A DNA stretch of 64,000 nucleotides from Gigantopelta aegis (GCF_016097555.1 NC_054712.1:45397188-45461187), one strand, 5' to 3'; positions 32,301 through 47,720 are shown, counted from the first letter of the stretch. Translations and numbers: made by a program. The notes: a model not told the origin generated them from the sequence alone.

Positions 32301-35300
32301 GGAATATCGACGGGAGTGGTTTTATCTGGATCAAATCTGGATTTAATCTGGATTAAAAATCCTATGCCTCAACTGGGATCCGAACCCAGTACCTACCAGT
32401 CTGTAGACCGATGGCCTAACCACGACGCCACCGAGGCCGGTATAACAGAACAACGTACTGATGTACAGTCCTGGTCGTACTTTGTTATCACCTAATCGGT
32501 TGCGTTCAGTTCTTCCACTGATTGGCCTTAACTCAGAGATGCATTAGGATGTTAAATGTATCATTTCCAAATGATTCCATGTGTACCCGCTTAATACTGA
32601 CGATTTGCTGACGTGGTGTCACGTGTCGACTCCCTAAACATGGAAGATCCCTAGTACCCCTAAACTGTCGAGAACATCTCCGCAGATATTGCATAGTGTT
32701 CTGATGAACACCAATGAATACCACAATTACTAGCAACAGCGTTTGTACCATTCTAACCTCAATCATACCCATCGTTCGAAGGAGTCCAATTTTGGGGAGG
32801 CGTGGCATCACACTGACGACGATCAGATACCAACAAAAATGTTTTTCTGAGTGATGAGAATCCATACAATAGTTTTAAAGTCCAATAATAAGAAAAATGA
32901 CGTCAAACAGGAGCACGTAACAATAGTAATGCAACTTGTGGTCACAAAGCATGAATAGTTCAAGCAATTGAATGGACACCGCAGGAATATCGACGTTCAT
33001 TTACTGAAATGTTTATGACCAGATATCAAGTAAATTATATTCTATATGCAATTATGTGGTGCAGAGGAACTTTTTCCGCGAGTATATATACTGTTAAAAA
33101 AAGCATTACCTGGTATGTAACCATGTAATTTGATTCATTTGTGTTACATAGTATAGTCCTAAAAAAAGAAACTTGACACTGATTTTTAAAGTTTAATAAA
33201 AAAAAAGCCCTAAAAACAACAACTGGTAGACATGATACAAGCAACCAAAGATCAAGACGCCATGTAATGGGGATTACTCTGTGCATGTCCGAAACAGTAT
33301 CTCTGGGGGAAATGTCAGCATCACCACGAGCCCTGATGACAGCTTGGCAACGGCGACGCATGGAAGCAATCAAATGTTGCACAACACGTTATGGAATGTT
33401 CTGTCACTCATGCTGCAGTGCCATAAAACGTTGCGGAAGTGTCTGGAGTGGTGGATTCCTCCGTCGCACACGTTGATCCGGTGCATCCCATACATGTTCT
33501 ATTGGGTTTAAATCCGGCGAACGGGCAGGCCAAGGTAATGTCTGGACGTTTAGGCGCTGCAGAATCTCCCGACTGATACGTGCAACATGTGGTCTGGCAT
33601 TATCATGCTGAAACATTCCATCGTTGACGTTGATGTGCGGAATGACATGATGCTGCAGGATCTCGTCTCGATATATGATGCCCGTCAGTGCACCTACCAC
33701 ATGTACAAGAGACGTCCTAGCACCATGATGGATTCCTGCCCACACCATGACACTGCCACCACCAAAACGGTCGACTTGTTGCACGCAGTTTGGCGAATAA
33801 CGTTCCCCTAGACTTCTATAGACACCACTGACACCACTGCAGACGCTCCGCTAAGTGACGTGGGGTTAAAACGTTACGTCGCACTGGTCGTCTAGGGAAC
33901 ATTTCTGCGTCCCTCGGCCGATTACGAACTGTCTGGTCAAAAAATCTGTGTAGTCCAGGGATTTGTGTCGCTGTAGTTGTTGCTGTTGTGGTTCGATTTC
34001 GAAAATGACACACCCGGATGAATCGATCTTGAGCAGCGGTGGTTACTCTGAGACGACCTGACATTGGGCTGTCATTAACACTTTGAGTGGTGCTGTACCG
34101 TGCCCACAAAGCAGAGATGGTCTGTTTGGAGACGCCAAAGTGCCTTGCCACAGCTTGTTGAGTGGCCACTGCTTGCAGTCTGCCAATGGCATTACTGCGT
34201 TGAGCTGACGTCAATCTTAGCATTATTGCGTTACCAACAGTGTCGTTATGCATTCTTCATGATGCACGTGCTTCTGTGAGGGTTGCACTTTTGCGTTTCA
34301 GTACAAACGTTGACTATGGCTACGTTTATGCGAATCGAACGTGTTCGCATAATACAATTTTTATTCCTAATATATGATATTGACGATACCGTAAAACACT
34401 CTATAACCTTTCTATATTAAAAGAATCCTTCATATGTGTCCATGTTGGACAGGGCTATTCCCCCCGAGGGTACATTTATAATTTGTTGTCAGGGACGAGG
34501 TTTTCCCGAGTCCCTCACATCATATTATGTACCCGAGGGTGGAATAGCCCTGTCCCACGTGGATACATAATGGAGGATTAATTTTCTCTCATCCAGTTGA
34601 TGAAAAACAGGTATTTTGGGAAAACGTGAAAAACCTACATTTTTATTTTTTATCTTACAATAAAATAATCATAACCATTGAAAAGATCGTACCCAGAAAT
34701 AGTTTATACTCAAAGTATAAACCGAAAATGATAGTATAATTTCATTATGACAGCAGGTTTCTTTGTTTTTATGAAATATAAAAAGCATTTCTTGCGTTCT
34801 TTTGCCGTTTACGTGACGTCACCCAATGTTAAAGCTGCAGTCCCTGGAATATTTGTATTATTTAAGCATATAGAATAGATGATTCAGTTCTGTTAGGTAC
34901 ATAAAAGGTCCACCACATCGCTACAGTTGCTCGCTTATCTACATGATCTAGGTCAACTATTAACGCAACGTCCAGCTTTGTTTTTCTTCATTTGCGTGAC
35001 TTTACGTGATTTGCGCAGGCGCTGAGCTTCTCACGTGATTTTAAACAAATTTAACTGTCTTGATTGAGGGGTCGTCTCATATCTCCAAAACATATTTATA
35101 TCCATAGAGGTATGGTGCAGCACCTTTCCAGGGGTCGGTGGAGTATTTGCCTTGAAATTTTGACAGTGGCCAGCGGTTGGCATACACGTTACATGTAAGG
35201 GGTGTTAATAATTACGTAACGCTCTAGGGGTGGAGGAAGAGGGTGTTGTGTTCGATTTACGTAACATTTGTCAAGACTATATGTTATTTTTATGTGTTTT

Positions 35301-36378
35301 TTGGATATGCGCGGTCAGTCTAGGATCGATCCCCATCGGCGGGTATATAAAAGGCCATGGTATGTGATATCCTGTCTGTGGGATGGTACATATAAACGAC
35401 CCCTTGCTAAAAACAATGTAGCGGGTTTCCAAGGCGCGTGTGCAGGGATTTCAACGGTGTTGGGGTTATAGACTGTGTTGAGCGAAGTTTATATGGGGCC
35501 ATGCTCCCCCAGATAATATATTTCAATTTTGTTAAGCTTGGGCAGGTAAGGGTTTCGACCTCCAATCCCCCCCCCCCCCCCCTGCACATGCACCCGATTC
35601 CTCTCTAAGATTATATGTCAAAGTTACCAAATCTTTGACATCCAATAGCAGATGATTATTAAATTAATATGCTCTAACACTGATGTCGTTAAACAAAAAC
35701 CCCCACCTATCTTTACTCTTTTCAAACGAAATAATATTTATTTGAATTTGTTGATTTTAACACACGTAAAATTAAAAAGTGAAAACGTTCATTGTCTACT
35801 TTAGTATATTTTATTTAAAAATATATACATGATCAACGTGTTACTAGTATACAAACTAAACTTTAAAAGTTCTACTAACACTTTATAAAATATTAATTCT
35901 GTAATAGGAAGGTACTATTGTCGATAATACGTTGTCAAGATCAAACCGGTTTTAACGAAAGACTCTAGTACCGTATCCTCAACCGAACGTTCTTCGTACA
36001 GCGCAAGATTTCTCATTTCATTTTTGAGACGAACCCTACAATTTGAAATCGGCAAACGCACGTGTTAACTGAAACTGACAACAGGCTGTAGTTTGTGCTT
36101 TGCCGAGCAATGGCAGCACAGGCGACGAATCGAGCGTATACTTTTGACGATCTCCGTTGATAGCGAACACACACGAGGTTTTTTAAAGTGCATTTGAGCT
36201 TGTATTTCATATTTGTACATGATGTTATAATATGGTAACCAGAGGCTGTATCTTTAATATCAGCTGAAACTATAGAAGTCACGTGGTCATGCAAGACCGA
36301 TTTATTCCGCATGGGCTTACGTCATGCAATACGCCTGTCTTGCATGGCTAGCGATGGGAGAAATATATATATATATAA

Positions 36379-36445
<67 letters not shown>

Positions 36446-39400
36446 ATCAAATATAATTTGAGCCATTGATGCGTCATATCGCGAAATAGCTTTGAAATCC
36501 AGTGATATGGATTGTCTCAGAATTAGATACAACAGTTTTGTAAAGATCACGGGAACGCATATTTACCTTTTCATTCTGTATGCAAACCGACACGCATGCA
36601 ATTGTGCTAAAGTAAACATTGTGCTTACGAATAGCGCTTTGTACAGAAATTGTCAATTGACTCTAATTGTAATGAACTCTGCCGTGTCCAGTGACATAAA
36701 GATATTAAAGTCGCATTACAAAAACCCAATATAGGTGATTGATAAGTGATTCATGTGTTCTTGGTTCACCTAATATATATGAAAGCTCGAGACAATATAT
36801 TTATACGATCGTTTAACGTACGCTGTAATTTTATCGAGATTGTTTTCATTGTAAATACATTCTACGGAATTGTCAGAGCATGCGACCATTCAGAACAGGT
36901 AAACATTTATTCTGCTCCAAATATAACTGAAATAATATCAACTGTTCAAAAATATAAATATTTACTCGGCTTCTAATATAATTTAAATATATCAACTGAT
37001 CAGCATAAAAACAAATTTTAAATAATTCTTTATTTTTATTTGTGTACTGGCATACAAACATATATACACGTGCATATACATTTCCTTCTTTCCACATACT
37101 AAATATTTTATACCTTTTTTATTGTAGCTAGACGGTGCTGACTGTAGTTCAGTTCAATTGTTTTATTGCATATGATGGAAGTCAATAAATCTGCGTTTTG
37201 TATCTGTTTAATATTTGAAAACCTGGTCGCCAGTTCTCACGATCAGAAAGTATTAGTGGAGCAGATATGTGAAAAATAGTTTCACTTCTGACAGAAAGTG
37301 TGAAATTTCGTATATAGGGGAATTTTGGTCTACTAAATTAAAAAAACTGATTGATCCAAAAAGTCTGACAGGCTGATTAGCTGCCATCTTGAATTTAAAT
37401 ATGGCCACCATGACCAAATACCAATTGCTCATATTTCGGCTTTTTAACCACACAGGAGATTGGCATTTGGTATAATGGGGTATTTTGGTTTGCCAATTTC
37501 ACAAATTGATTGATCCAAGAAGTGTGACAAGCTGATTAGCAGCCATCTTGAATTTAAAGATGGCCGCAATGACAAACTATCAATTCCTCAAATTTCGGCA
37601 TCTGAACCACATAGGAGATTGGAATTTGGTATATAGGGGTATGTTGGTTAGGTAAAAGCTAAATTGATGGATTCGAGAAGTCTGACCGGCTGGTTAGCCA
37701 TCATCTTGAATTCAAAGATGGCCGCCGTCATGACAAAATATTAATTGCTTATATCGGCTTCTGAACCACGCCGGGGGTGTATTTTGACAGCTAACCACAC
37801 ATTTCCTGGGACAAGGAATCTTAATTCGAATGCGCAAAATATATTTGAGGGCCATATTCAACATCAAAATGGCCTTCATGGCTATAATATGGAAGAGGAT
37901 TATCCCACAAATGTAAAGTTTAAACTGCAAATGTTGAGAATGGTTTTCTATATTACCAATACTAATATATGGCAGCATATTACAATACTGAAAATGACAA
38001 TATGATTAAAAGATGCATAGACTCTCAATACACTCTGTGGTATATCTAACTAATTTTTGCCCAACATGATGGATAGCCCACTTTACTTCTCAATGGCTTG
38101 TCTTCTCATCACTTGAACTTGTTGATCATGCGTGATCATGTTGATAACAAAAATATTTTCCTTAACAATAACATAGTTTCGTGCATTGAAGATTTGCGGT
38201 AAAACATTTGCACTGTCCAAAACATTGCTTTTGTCACTTGCATTTGATCAACTCACAACACCCTTTATATGCCTCTGTCATCACTGACCAAAATGGACAC
38301 CAGTCAACATCCTCATCTCTTATCCATACCCAGTCTGCAAGTGACAGAAGTTTGGGGTTAGCAATTTGGATCTGACCCCAGATCAGGCATGGCGGAAGCA
38401 AGTTGACATTGGGGGGTGACTGAGATCGCGGGCGCAAAGCAAAGTGTCTAGGGAGTTCGGGGGGGGGGAGGGTATGCTCCCCCGTAAAATGTTGAAAACT
38501 AGATGTCTTGAAATGCAATTTCCTGTATTCTAAAAGTAAAATTCATCTCTGCCTTAAGATTTCCTACGAATAATATTATTGATTCATAATAATTGGGGTG
38601 GGGGAGGGGGCTAGAGACCCCCAGCCCCACCCCGGCTTCACCGTGTCTGCAGATATGACCGGCTTCCTTACCTCTTTTTGAAATGTTCTACTATATAGAA
38701 CAGCAAACCTCTGTATGTCATCCATGTCATTATCTGTTATTTCCACTTGCGTCAAGTTTGACAGCGATTTCCACATATCCAAGGCAGGCTTTGTTTTCAT
38801 TTCCGCACAAGGCAGGCGATATCGCATCCTGAGATAGCATGCATGAACAGACGTTTCCATGAGTGGTTAGCATCAAAGGAGATCGTGTGAGTAGCAATAT
38901 ACCTAAACTTCGTTCCATGCCCAAAGGCTAACAACATTTCACATTCATCCATGACACTTGCCACAGCAACTACGTATAAGTTAAAGCAATAAAGAAATTG
39001 TCCAGGAACATGTTAAGGAAGGTTTGACAAGCCTACTTTATGTGAAAAAAATTGTCCTGATAAAAATGGCAGTCTTATTGACCCCACTCAAAACAAAATT
39101 GCCCAAATTGGCCAAATCACATATTTGTTATATGATTGGTCTGGTGTTACCATATTGTATCTAATAAGCCTCTGAATATTTTATAGTGCTATATTGTGTT
39201 CTAGATATCGCCAAATAATAACAAGTTCATCAATTTGTGGACCCATTTAGCCAATGTGTTGGCCAATGGTTATTTGCCATAGAAATATTAATTACTAGTA
39301 TATTGTACTCGATATGAATAGCATGTAACATCGCATGAACAATAAAATATATGAAGCCAAATACAAATAAAAGTTATGATCTGACATTTTACTATCAGTG

Positions 39401-41889
39401 TTGAAATTTAACCAACATAATGTGAATAGATTATTCAAAATAACTTCCATGTACAGTAAGTAAACAAATCCTATATGTCAAAGTAAAACATGTTAAAACA
39501 ACTGGTTTAGTTGTGCAATGAATGAGTGTTTGAATGAACATCAGTACTGCTAGCATAATCATCTTAATAATTATCATCATAATCATAATCATCATCATCA
39601 TCATCATCATCATCACCATCTCTTAATTTGCCACCAACAAAGATAGCGTCTTCTCCATGACTACAGAGTCATACATCTTTTTCTTTCTGACGAATGAAGA
39701 AATTGGCATGTAGTCACACCGTCAGATTATCAAAATCTGGCAATAAATTGCAAACAACTGGACCAAGCTACCTATAGTTTTCTATTGTAATGATATCGCA
39801 AATATCAGAAGTGCATCCACATACTGATGTTCAACTGTGTAATTAATACAGGACGACTATAATATCAAAAGCATTATGTCCTGGCGTTGTTGTTGACAGC
39901 ACACTAATATAGTACAGCCCCTGCATGTGACACTACATACTTGGGTTCCCCATTGCGTTCTACATATCTCAGTACAGCTGTTTTATAGAGAAGACACTGA
40001 TATTGAAGACAAATTAACTGTTTTTGTATTACAATAGGTACCGAATTACTTATATTAATAATAATAAAAATAATAAACAACTTTAGGGCATATTTAAATT
40101 GTTTAGGACATACCAGCAATCTGATGTCAAATGTGTGGTGGTGGTAATCACGATGGTAGGCATGATGATGATGATGTACTCCATAATATTGTTATGTGTA
40201 CTCTTTGCACATTATTTTGGTTAAAATTGAATTTGGCTTCATAAATTTGATTTATTCATGAAGTTTTACTTCTATTCATATCGAATACAATGCCTTTACT
40301 ATCCCTGTGGAAAATAACTGATATTGGCTAAATCAGGCCAAAAGCTGATCGTATTGATGAGATTGTTATTCTTTGAAAAGAACCTGATCGCAAAATAGTA
40401 CCGTAACACATTTAGAAGCGTATTGTATACAGTACTAGACTGTCGGTATATTTAGCTGATTTTGGCCGAAATGGCACGTTTGTCATAAGTAGGATCAATA
40501 AGATTGCTATTTTTGGAATCTTCTGATCATGTTTTAGTTTTGGAGTCCGGTTGTGGTGATAAAAAACGCTCTCTCTGTCAAGTCTTCTTTGAAACCCCGA
40601 GGCTTGACAGCCAGTGTTGCTCCGTGCGGCCAGTGCTTTATCCTGGCTTCATCGTAGAGGGGGCAGCATTGCAGGATGTGCTCTGGGGACTGTGGTCCTG
40701 GTTAACATGGACATTCATCAGTGTCTGCCAATTTCAGGCGGTACATATGGAATCTGAGATGGCAGTGACCGGTTCATAGCCTGAAAATGGTTGTCTCTTG
40801 GTATTTTTTTTTAAAATCAACACCATGTTTTACATTATGGAGGCTTGTCAAACCCGCCTTACCAAACATTCTTATTAAGCCATCTACCTCTTGGAGTAGT
40901 ATATCTACACACATTCGTAATTGCGAACACTCAATCATCAGTGGGTTTGTTTCAGTGTTTAGGATAATCTGAGCACATATATCCCCACCCATGGAGCTCA
41001 TCATGAATAATTTAATTGAATCAGTGATGCGCCACATCGCGAAATAGGTGCAAAATCGAGTAATATTGATTTTGTTAACAATTAGATACACAAGTTTTGT
41101 AAAGATCATGGGGACGCATAGAAAAGTTAGTCTTGCTTACTTATGCCAACTGACACATGCAATTTTATACGAGAAACTTCTGTACATATAAATACAGCTT
41201 TATTAGAGATCTATTGTTAAATACCTGAACTGAAATTACCTTACTTCGCTCTGCTGTATCCAACAACATAAGATGTAACATTTGCATTGATGCAAAATTC
41301 AATGCAGGTGACCGATATTTGTTTATTTGTTTATACTTATTTTCATGCTTATATCTAACTAAGTTACAACACGCTGTCCTGGGCACACTTCTCATCTATC
41401 TGGCCTTAGAGTGTGTAGTGGCCTTACATCTACCCATTATTTTGTGTGTTTGTTTTATTTAACGACACCACTAGAACACATTAATTTATTAATCATCGGC
41501 TATTGGATTTCAAACCTTTGGTAACTTTGATATAGTCTTAGACAGGAAACCCCTACATTTTTTTCATTAGTAGCAAGGGATCTTTTGTATGCACCATCCT
41601 AAAGATAGGATGGCACATACAACGATCTTTGATATACCAGTCGTGGTGCACTGGCTGGAACCAGAAATAGCTCAGTGGGCCCACCGACGGGCATCGATCC
41701 CACACCGACCGCGCATCTGACAGGCGCTTTACCACTGGGCTATGTCCCGCCTCTATCTACCCATTTAAATAGTTAAAACTCGTTCTGGGTGGGAACCGGT
41801 ACCGGTGGCGGATCTAGTGTTAAATGGAGCAGGGGTCAGACAGAGGCTGTGAAGCTGGCGGGTGGGTTGGAGTAATATTGCATTTTTAA

Positions 41890-41936
<47 letters not shown>

Positions 41937-43118
41937 CGTCACAACAGATAGGGGCAGATACTGGATTGATTTTAGGGATGAGGTGCAGTGCTTCAAAGAT
42001 ACTGACACCTACTAATAGTATTCAGAAGTACACTAACAATGTTAGCAATCTTCCACAGAAATATCAAGCTGACCATTGTAAACATGTTCCACACTCAAAA
42101 CCAATAAATGCATTATGTGTATCTGCTAAACACTGGATTTTTCAAGGCACTTCTAATTTTGAAGGGTTGAAAACCTGCAACACCCTCGAGGGCAGATCTT
42201 ACGATTAAATTAATGAAATAAATTGAACTGAGTTAACCACGCGAACATTTCTTGTACAGTCTTTGGAGTAGCCAGCATGGAGCATGGGAGGGATCATGGC
42301 ACTCCTCAGTCACACACACCCATACTCGTGCAAACAATGTGGGTGGCCCCTCGATATAAAACCTCCGCTACATCAATGTCTACGCACCCCAACTCCGACT
42401 TCCAACGGCCCTGATAAACAAATCAAACACGGACATTGATATCCACTCAACACTTGTAAAAAAAAACATTGCAACAGAACATGGATAGTATTAGATCCAT
42501 GCACAGATATTTTACATTTGTACATATTTAATATAAATATGATTATTAAATGAGAAACAGCAATTCTGTTGGACCATGTTTGAAGTTAAAACGAGAGTCA
42601 CAAGAATGTACGTAGGTATTATTGCTTTGACATCGCATATTAAAACGGGAAAAGCATTGTTGACGTCACGTCAAGGGACTGTTGACATTTCTGTGGTAAC
42701 ATTTCTGACAACTTAACGGAAAATGTCGAAATGTCATTGAAAAGTTAAAGATTTTTTTAACTACACCACTAGATCACGTTGATTAATTAATAATCGGCTG
42801 TTGAATGTCAAACAATAATATAATTGGTAATTCAACAGTAGGATTCATTATGCAAATAATATAAAGTACATAAAACATATTTATGCATTAAAATGGCAGC
42901 TACTTGTTGTTGTTTTTGTCGCTTATTTTTCTCTCAAATTCAAAATGTATCGTCACATATTAACCGGGCGTTTCAATAATACAAATTAAGAAAGAAATTT
43001 AAATGAAATTATTTGGATGTATTTCTGTTCACTGGCGTATCCACAAGGGGGTCACGGGGGCAGTGCTTTATCACCACCCCCCACCCCCCCCCACCCCCCA
43101 ACCCCCCCACCCCCCCCC

Positions 43119-43149
<31 letters not shown>

Positions 43150-46100
43150 AATCACACATCTTTTCTCCACACATTGTATATTTTCTTGTCGCCACATATT
43201 ATTGGTTATTAGGCAACTTTGAGACTGTCGTTTTAAGTGAATGCATATTAAAGCAGAAATCACGAAGTTTATATGCATAATTTAACCATTTAGAATATAC
43301 CATCAACATTAATTAAAGCTGTAGAACTGTGTGATTATTTTTCTCAAACACAATATTCTGTCTCTTTCAGCTGCAATGAGGACTTCAAACAATCTAGATG
43401 GATCAGAAATGTGTCGTTTGATGACGTCGCAATCGCCGACAACGTCATATCCTCTCTGAGTGATGTCACAACACAACTGGCATGTGCATGGGAATGTCAA
43501 CAGAAACGTAACTGTGTGTCGTTTTCCTACAATGATGATCACACGTGCCGTCTGCATTCTCTGAAATTTGCAAATAACTCAAGTTATCTCCCTTCGTCAG
43601 GATGGCGTTACTACTATCTCAACCCAGGTAACCATATTACACGCACGCACGCACGCACGAACTCTGCTGCTGAATTTGTTTTTACTACTGCAGTGGCCAG
43701 AACTTTGTAAAACCTTTGAACGTTGATACCAGAAGAGATCGTAATTATATTTGATAATTTAAAACGATTGATTTACCCCCCCCCCCCCCCCCAACACACA
43801 CACAATAAACCGGTTTTCATACACGCCCGTTGCAGAGAACACCATTCATTATTTACACTACTTATACACATACGTGTGATAACAATTTAAAGACATACGA
43901 CTGGCTACTAGAGATGACGCGGTCGTGAAAGCCATGTCATCCAATGGAAAAACAAAGCACCATTTAAATTGATTGATATGTGAGGTATGGGTTAACCTAA
44001 AACTGATTAGTCTGTGACGCATAAGGTAGCTACAAGCGAAAGGGCTGTAAATACGTTTTACTTGGAAAAGACATTTAAATTTGTTTAAAACCTAGTTGTT
44101 TGCGATATATTAAAGGGATATTCCCGAGTTTGCTGCATTGTAAGATGTTTCCGAAAAATAAACTATTTCTACAATTAAACTTACATATTAAATATATTTT
44201 CTTTTTTAGAATACCAGTGTTTCAATGAGTTTCTGGTCGTCTTAATATTTGTAAGAAGCCCAAACTGGATTTTGTTTTCAAATCAAAAATATATGTTAGG
44301 AAATAAAATTAAATTTAACCTAGTAAAAATATTAGAACGATCAGAAACATGTTTAATATACAGCCACTAATATTTTATGCAGAAAAATATATTTGATATG
44401 TAATTACAATCGTTAAAAATCTCTGATAGTCGATAACATCTTAAACACTGCAGCAAACTCAGGAATGTCCCTTTTAAGAAATAGTCCCCTACACTTCGTG
44501 TGCGTTCGGTACGATTTATATTATATCTCGTTGTTTGAAAACGTTTCATACACACCCGTTGGTGAGAACACCATTCGTTGTTTTTAATAACACAAACCAA
44601 ACTGTTAACACATACGTGCGATAACAATTAAAAGACATACGACAGGGTGTTCCTAAGTCGCCAACGCCAATCCATCTAATGAACAAACACACGATCGAAA
44701 TCAATCACTCTGTGACATAGAGGTTAACCTGAAAAAGACTTGTTTGTAACGCACACGTTTAACTGCAAGCGCTAGAGCCGTAAATAGGTTTTAGTTGGAC
44801 AAAGGCGTTTTAAACAAAAAAGTTTCAAACTGGTTTTTTAATGATATGTAAGAATTAGAAATTAGAATACTACATTCGTGTCCGTTAGATATCATTTATC
44901 TTACAGCTCATAGTTTAAAAACGTATGCAATTAGATTTCGCTTGTTAGATACGTTTTAAAACCATTTGTAAAATGAATGTAGTATGCTCAATATCCAACT
45001 CGCTTTCGCTCGTTAAATACATTTTAAAACAACTCGTAAGATAAATTGTATCTAACAGCCACTTATGTAGTATTCTCTCTATAATACTGATAACTGTACA
45101 AGAAGACTAAAAGGAAATCTCGACAACTTCTCTAAGAAACAAGGACATGTATTTAATCCTGTAACAAAATACTATGGGCTGTAAGAACAGAAAACGGATT
45201 GGCGAACCAACCATTGATCAATTGTTTTAACATCACGTTTTTTTATTACATACTTATTCAGTCTTACTATAGTGATAAAGACATTTTGAAAACATGTGAT
45301 CAGTTTATATTTTATCACACATATGTGTGATCTAGACTGGAACTTGTAAATGAGGGATTGTCCGATTTACATATAACATCGTTATTTGTGAATCTTCAGC
45401 TCCGATTTATGCATACCAGCCCATGCCATCCTAAATGCCCACCTATGGATTAAAAATAAAGTAAGATACATGTATTAACAGTCTCAAGGAAATTACAAAA
45501 CGGGTCATAATTATAAAGAGGACTTATTTTAAATATGTTTAGTTAAATGTTTGTGTTATTACTTTCATCATAATGTGTACAAACTGCATGATTTTGGCCC
45601 ACTTTTGACAATGTTCACACCCATACAAACCGCACTCAAGTGGGAGGTGGCGGATATCACACATATATTTATGGAAATTTTGCTCATCAAACCTTACAAA
45701 AAAGCCTCATTCAATGTTTCACAAAATCAGCTTGTTTGAAAATTACCCAAAATGATCACGCACCACTTATGTCACAAGGAAAACCCGGTGTATGAAAACC
45801 AAGCCTCATTACAACTAAACCGTTTTCACTGCTGGTGATTAACCAATTGTCATTTTTAAAATGAACACCTTGGCTATCACTAACCATAAGAATTTAATTC
45901 CTATTCCAAATAATTAGCCTTCAAACATGGATCTCTGAAAAAGCAACAAGCGAACTCTTTATATGCCCGGGTACACACGGGAGCTAACTGTATACTGCTA
46001 CTATTACACAAGATTACCACAGCGTATGATTGTTAACGTTAAGTAAATCCATTAAAGCAGTCTTGATCATAGATTTAACAAAGTGTAATTATGACGTTGA

Positions 46101-47490
46101 ATTAAAACCGTCTTTGTATAAAAATAAAAGAAGGTATATAATAGAGAACTCCACATTCGTTGTTTTCGCTTCCTGCTTACTACACTCGTTTATTTTGTTC
46201 AGAACATACCGCGGTCTCGTGGTATATAGATATTCTTCAAAAACGTATGGTATCCTGAAATAATGTTAGTATCAACTATTATACCGAACATACATTTTGA
46301 CCACAGACATCCTAGTAAAGAACGTTCAGGCCTGGTGCTTATAAAACTTAGAAGTAGTAAGGGGGCCTGTATGGGGTCATGACCTACTTTCCCGTGATCA
46401 CGTGACCTTGGTAGGAAACAATGGCCTTTGTATAGATTGGTACAGGTGTGTGACCTGGGTAGGAAACAATGACCTTTGTGTAGGAGACAATGACACAATG
46501 GTCTTTGTGTAGGAAACAATGGTACAGTGACCTTTATGTAGGAGACAATGGCACAATGGCAATTGTGTAGGAAACAATGGTACAATGACCTTTGTGTAGG
46601 AGACAATGGGCTTGGTACAGGTGTCTGACCTGGGTAGGAAACAATGGCCTTTGTATAGGAGACAATGGCCATGGAGAAAACAATGGCCTTTGTGTAGGAG
46701 ACAATGACCTTGGTGCAGGTGTGCGATCATGGTGTATTCAATTCAATGTATTGCATATTACCAAACAAACTGGTATCAGCTAACAAATAAAAGCAAAGAA
46801 ACAACAACAATTAATAATAACAATATGTACAGGCCAGGTGTAAGTCTGACGTTAGTTTTGGCTTCATTGTATAACGTCTATTGTGTTGTTGTATTTTTGT
46901 ATTCACGGTGGACATAGACGTGAATGTTTTTTCACAGTGTTTTATTCTAGACACCCAAAATAATAGCCGTTAAAATATGTCTCGTGGGGAAGGACTGTAG
47001 CTGTTTGCTGACTGTTTGGTCTAAAGTGTCGTGTCGCCAGACAAAATGCGTGTGTGATGATTTTCATTCATTTGTATTTCTTTAGCACATTGTCGACGTT
47101 TTCTTTGTTGTCGTCATTCAGCCACTCATTTATTCGCTTTATAATAGAGGAGTACTTTATCAGACCTCTTCATCAGCCCTCATACAAAGGCATTTTATTA
47201 CTACGCCTCTCCGAGTGTTTATGAAACCAGATGAACTGCAAAAGACATACCGAAGCGTGCCCGTCTTAAGTAGCAGAATAAATTTGTTATGGTATGCACA
47301 CTGACCGTCAAATTTTGTTTGTGTTTAGCGACATCACTAGAGGACATTGATTTATGAATCATCGATTATTGGATGAAAAACATAATTTTGACAGGAAACC
47401 CGCTACATATTTTCCATAAGTAGCAAGGGATCTTTTATATATACAATCTCATACCCCTTATGGGGCCTGTATTTCATAATTAAATACAAA

Positions 47491-47542
<52 letters not shown>

Positions 47543-47649
47543 CGCTGGTGTTGACTGAATTAGGTCAAACGCGAAGGTGGTAACTAGTGTGTGTGTGTGC
47601 GTGTGCGTGTGCTGGTGTTGACTGAATTAGGTCAAACGCGAAGGTGGTA

Positions 47650-47720
<71 letters not shown>

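Larger units (their letters stand above)
32103..34400. repeat. ~55-bp direct repeats around a Tc1 cluster
   Basis: CATAATACAATTTTTATTCC and the next 35 bp at 32103-32158 recur at 34348-34402 with three or four differences. Within, a second pair of direct repeats, about 175 bp (32149-32325 and 32824-33000, sharing TTTTTCTGAGTGATGAGAAT), borders 0.5 kb with a SINE head and a Tc1 fragment. Confidence 0.7.

Noticed and set aside
41966-42208. 80-codon frame
   Set aside because: No domain, composition or neighbourhood support.
43003-43280. Proline-rich frames in three phases and a glycine-rich one opposite
   Set aside because: Produced by the poly-C tract; all phases are open, which is typical for a homopolymer.
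46199-46730. 157- and 110-codon His/Leu-rich frames, and the same at 51615-52035
   Set aside because: Both are readings of the minisatellite in the two inverted ends of the Polinton-type fossil.
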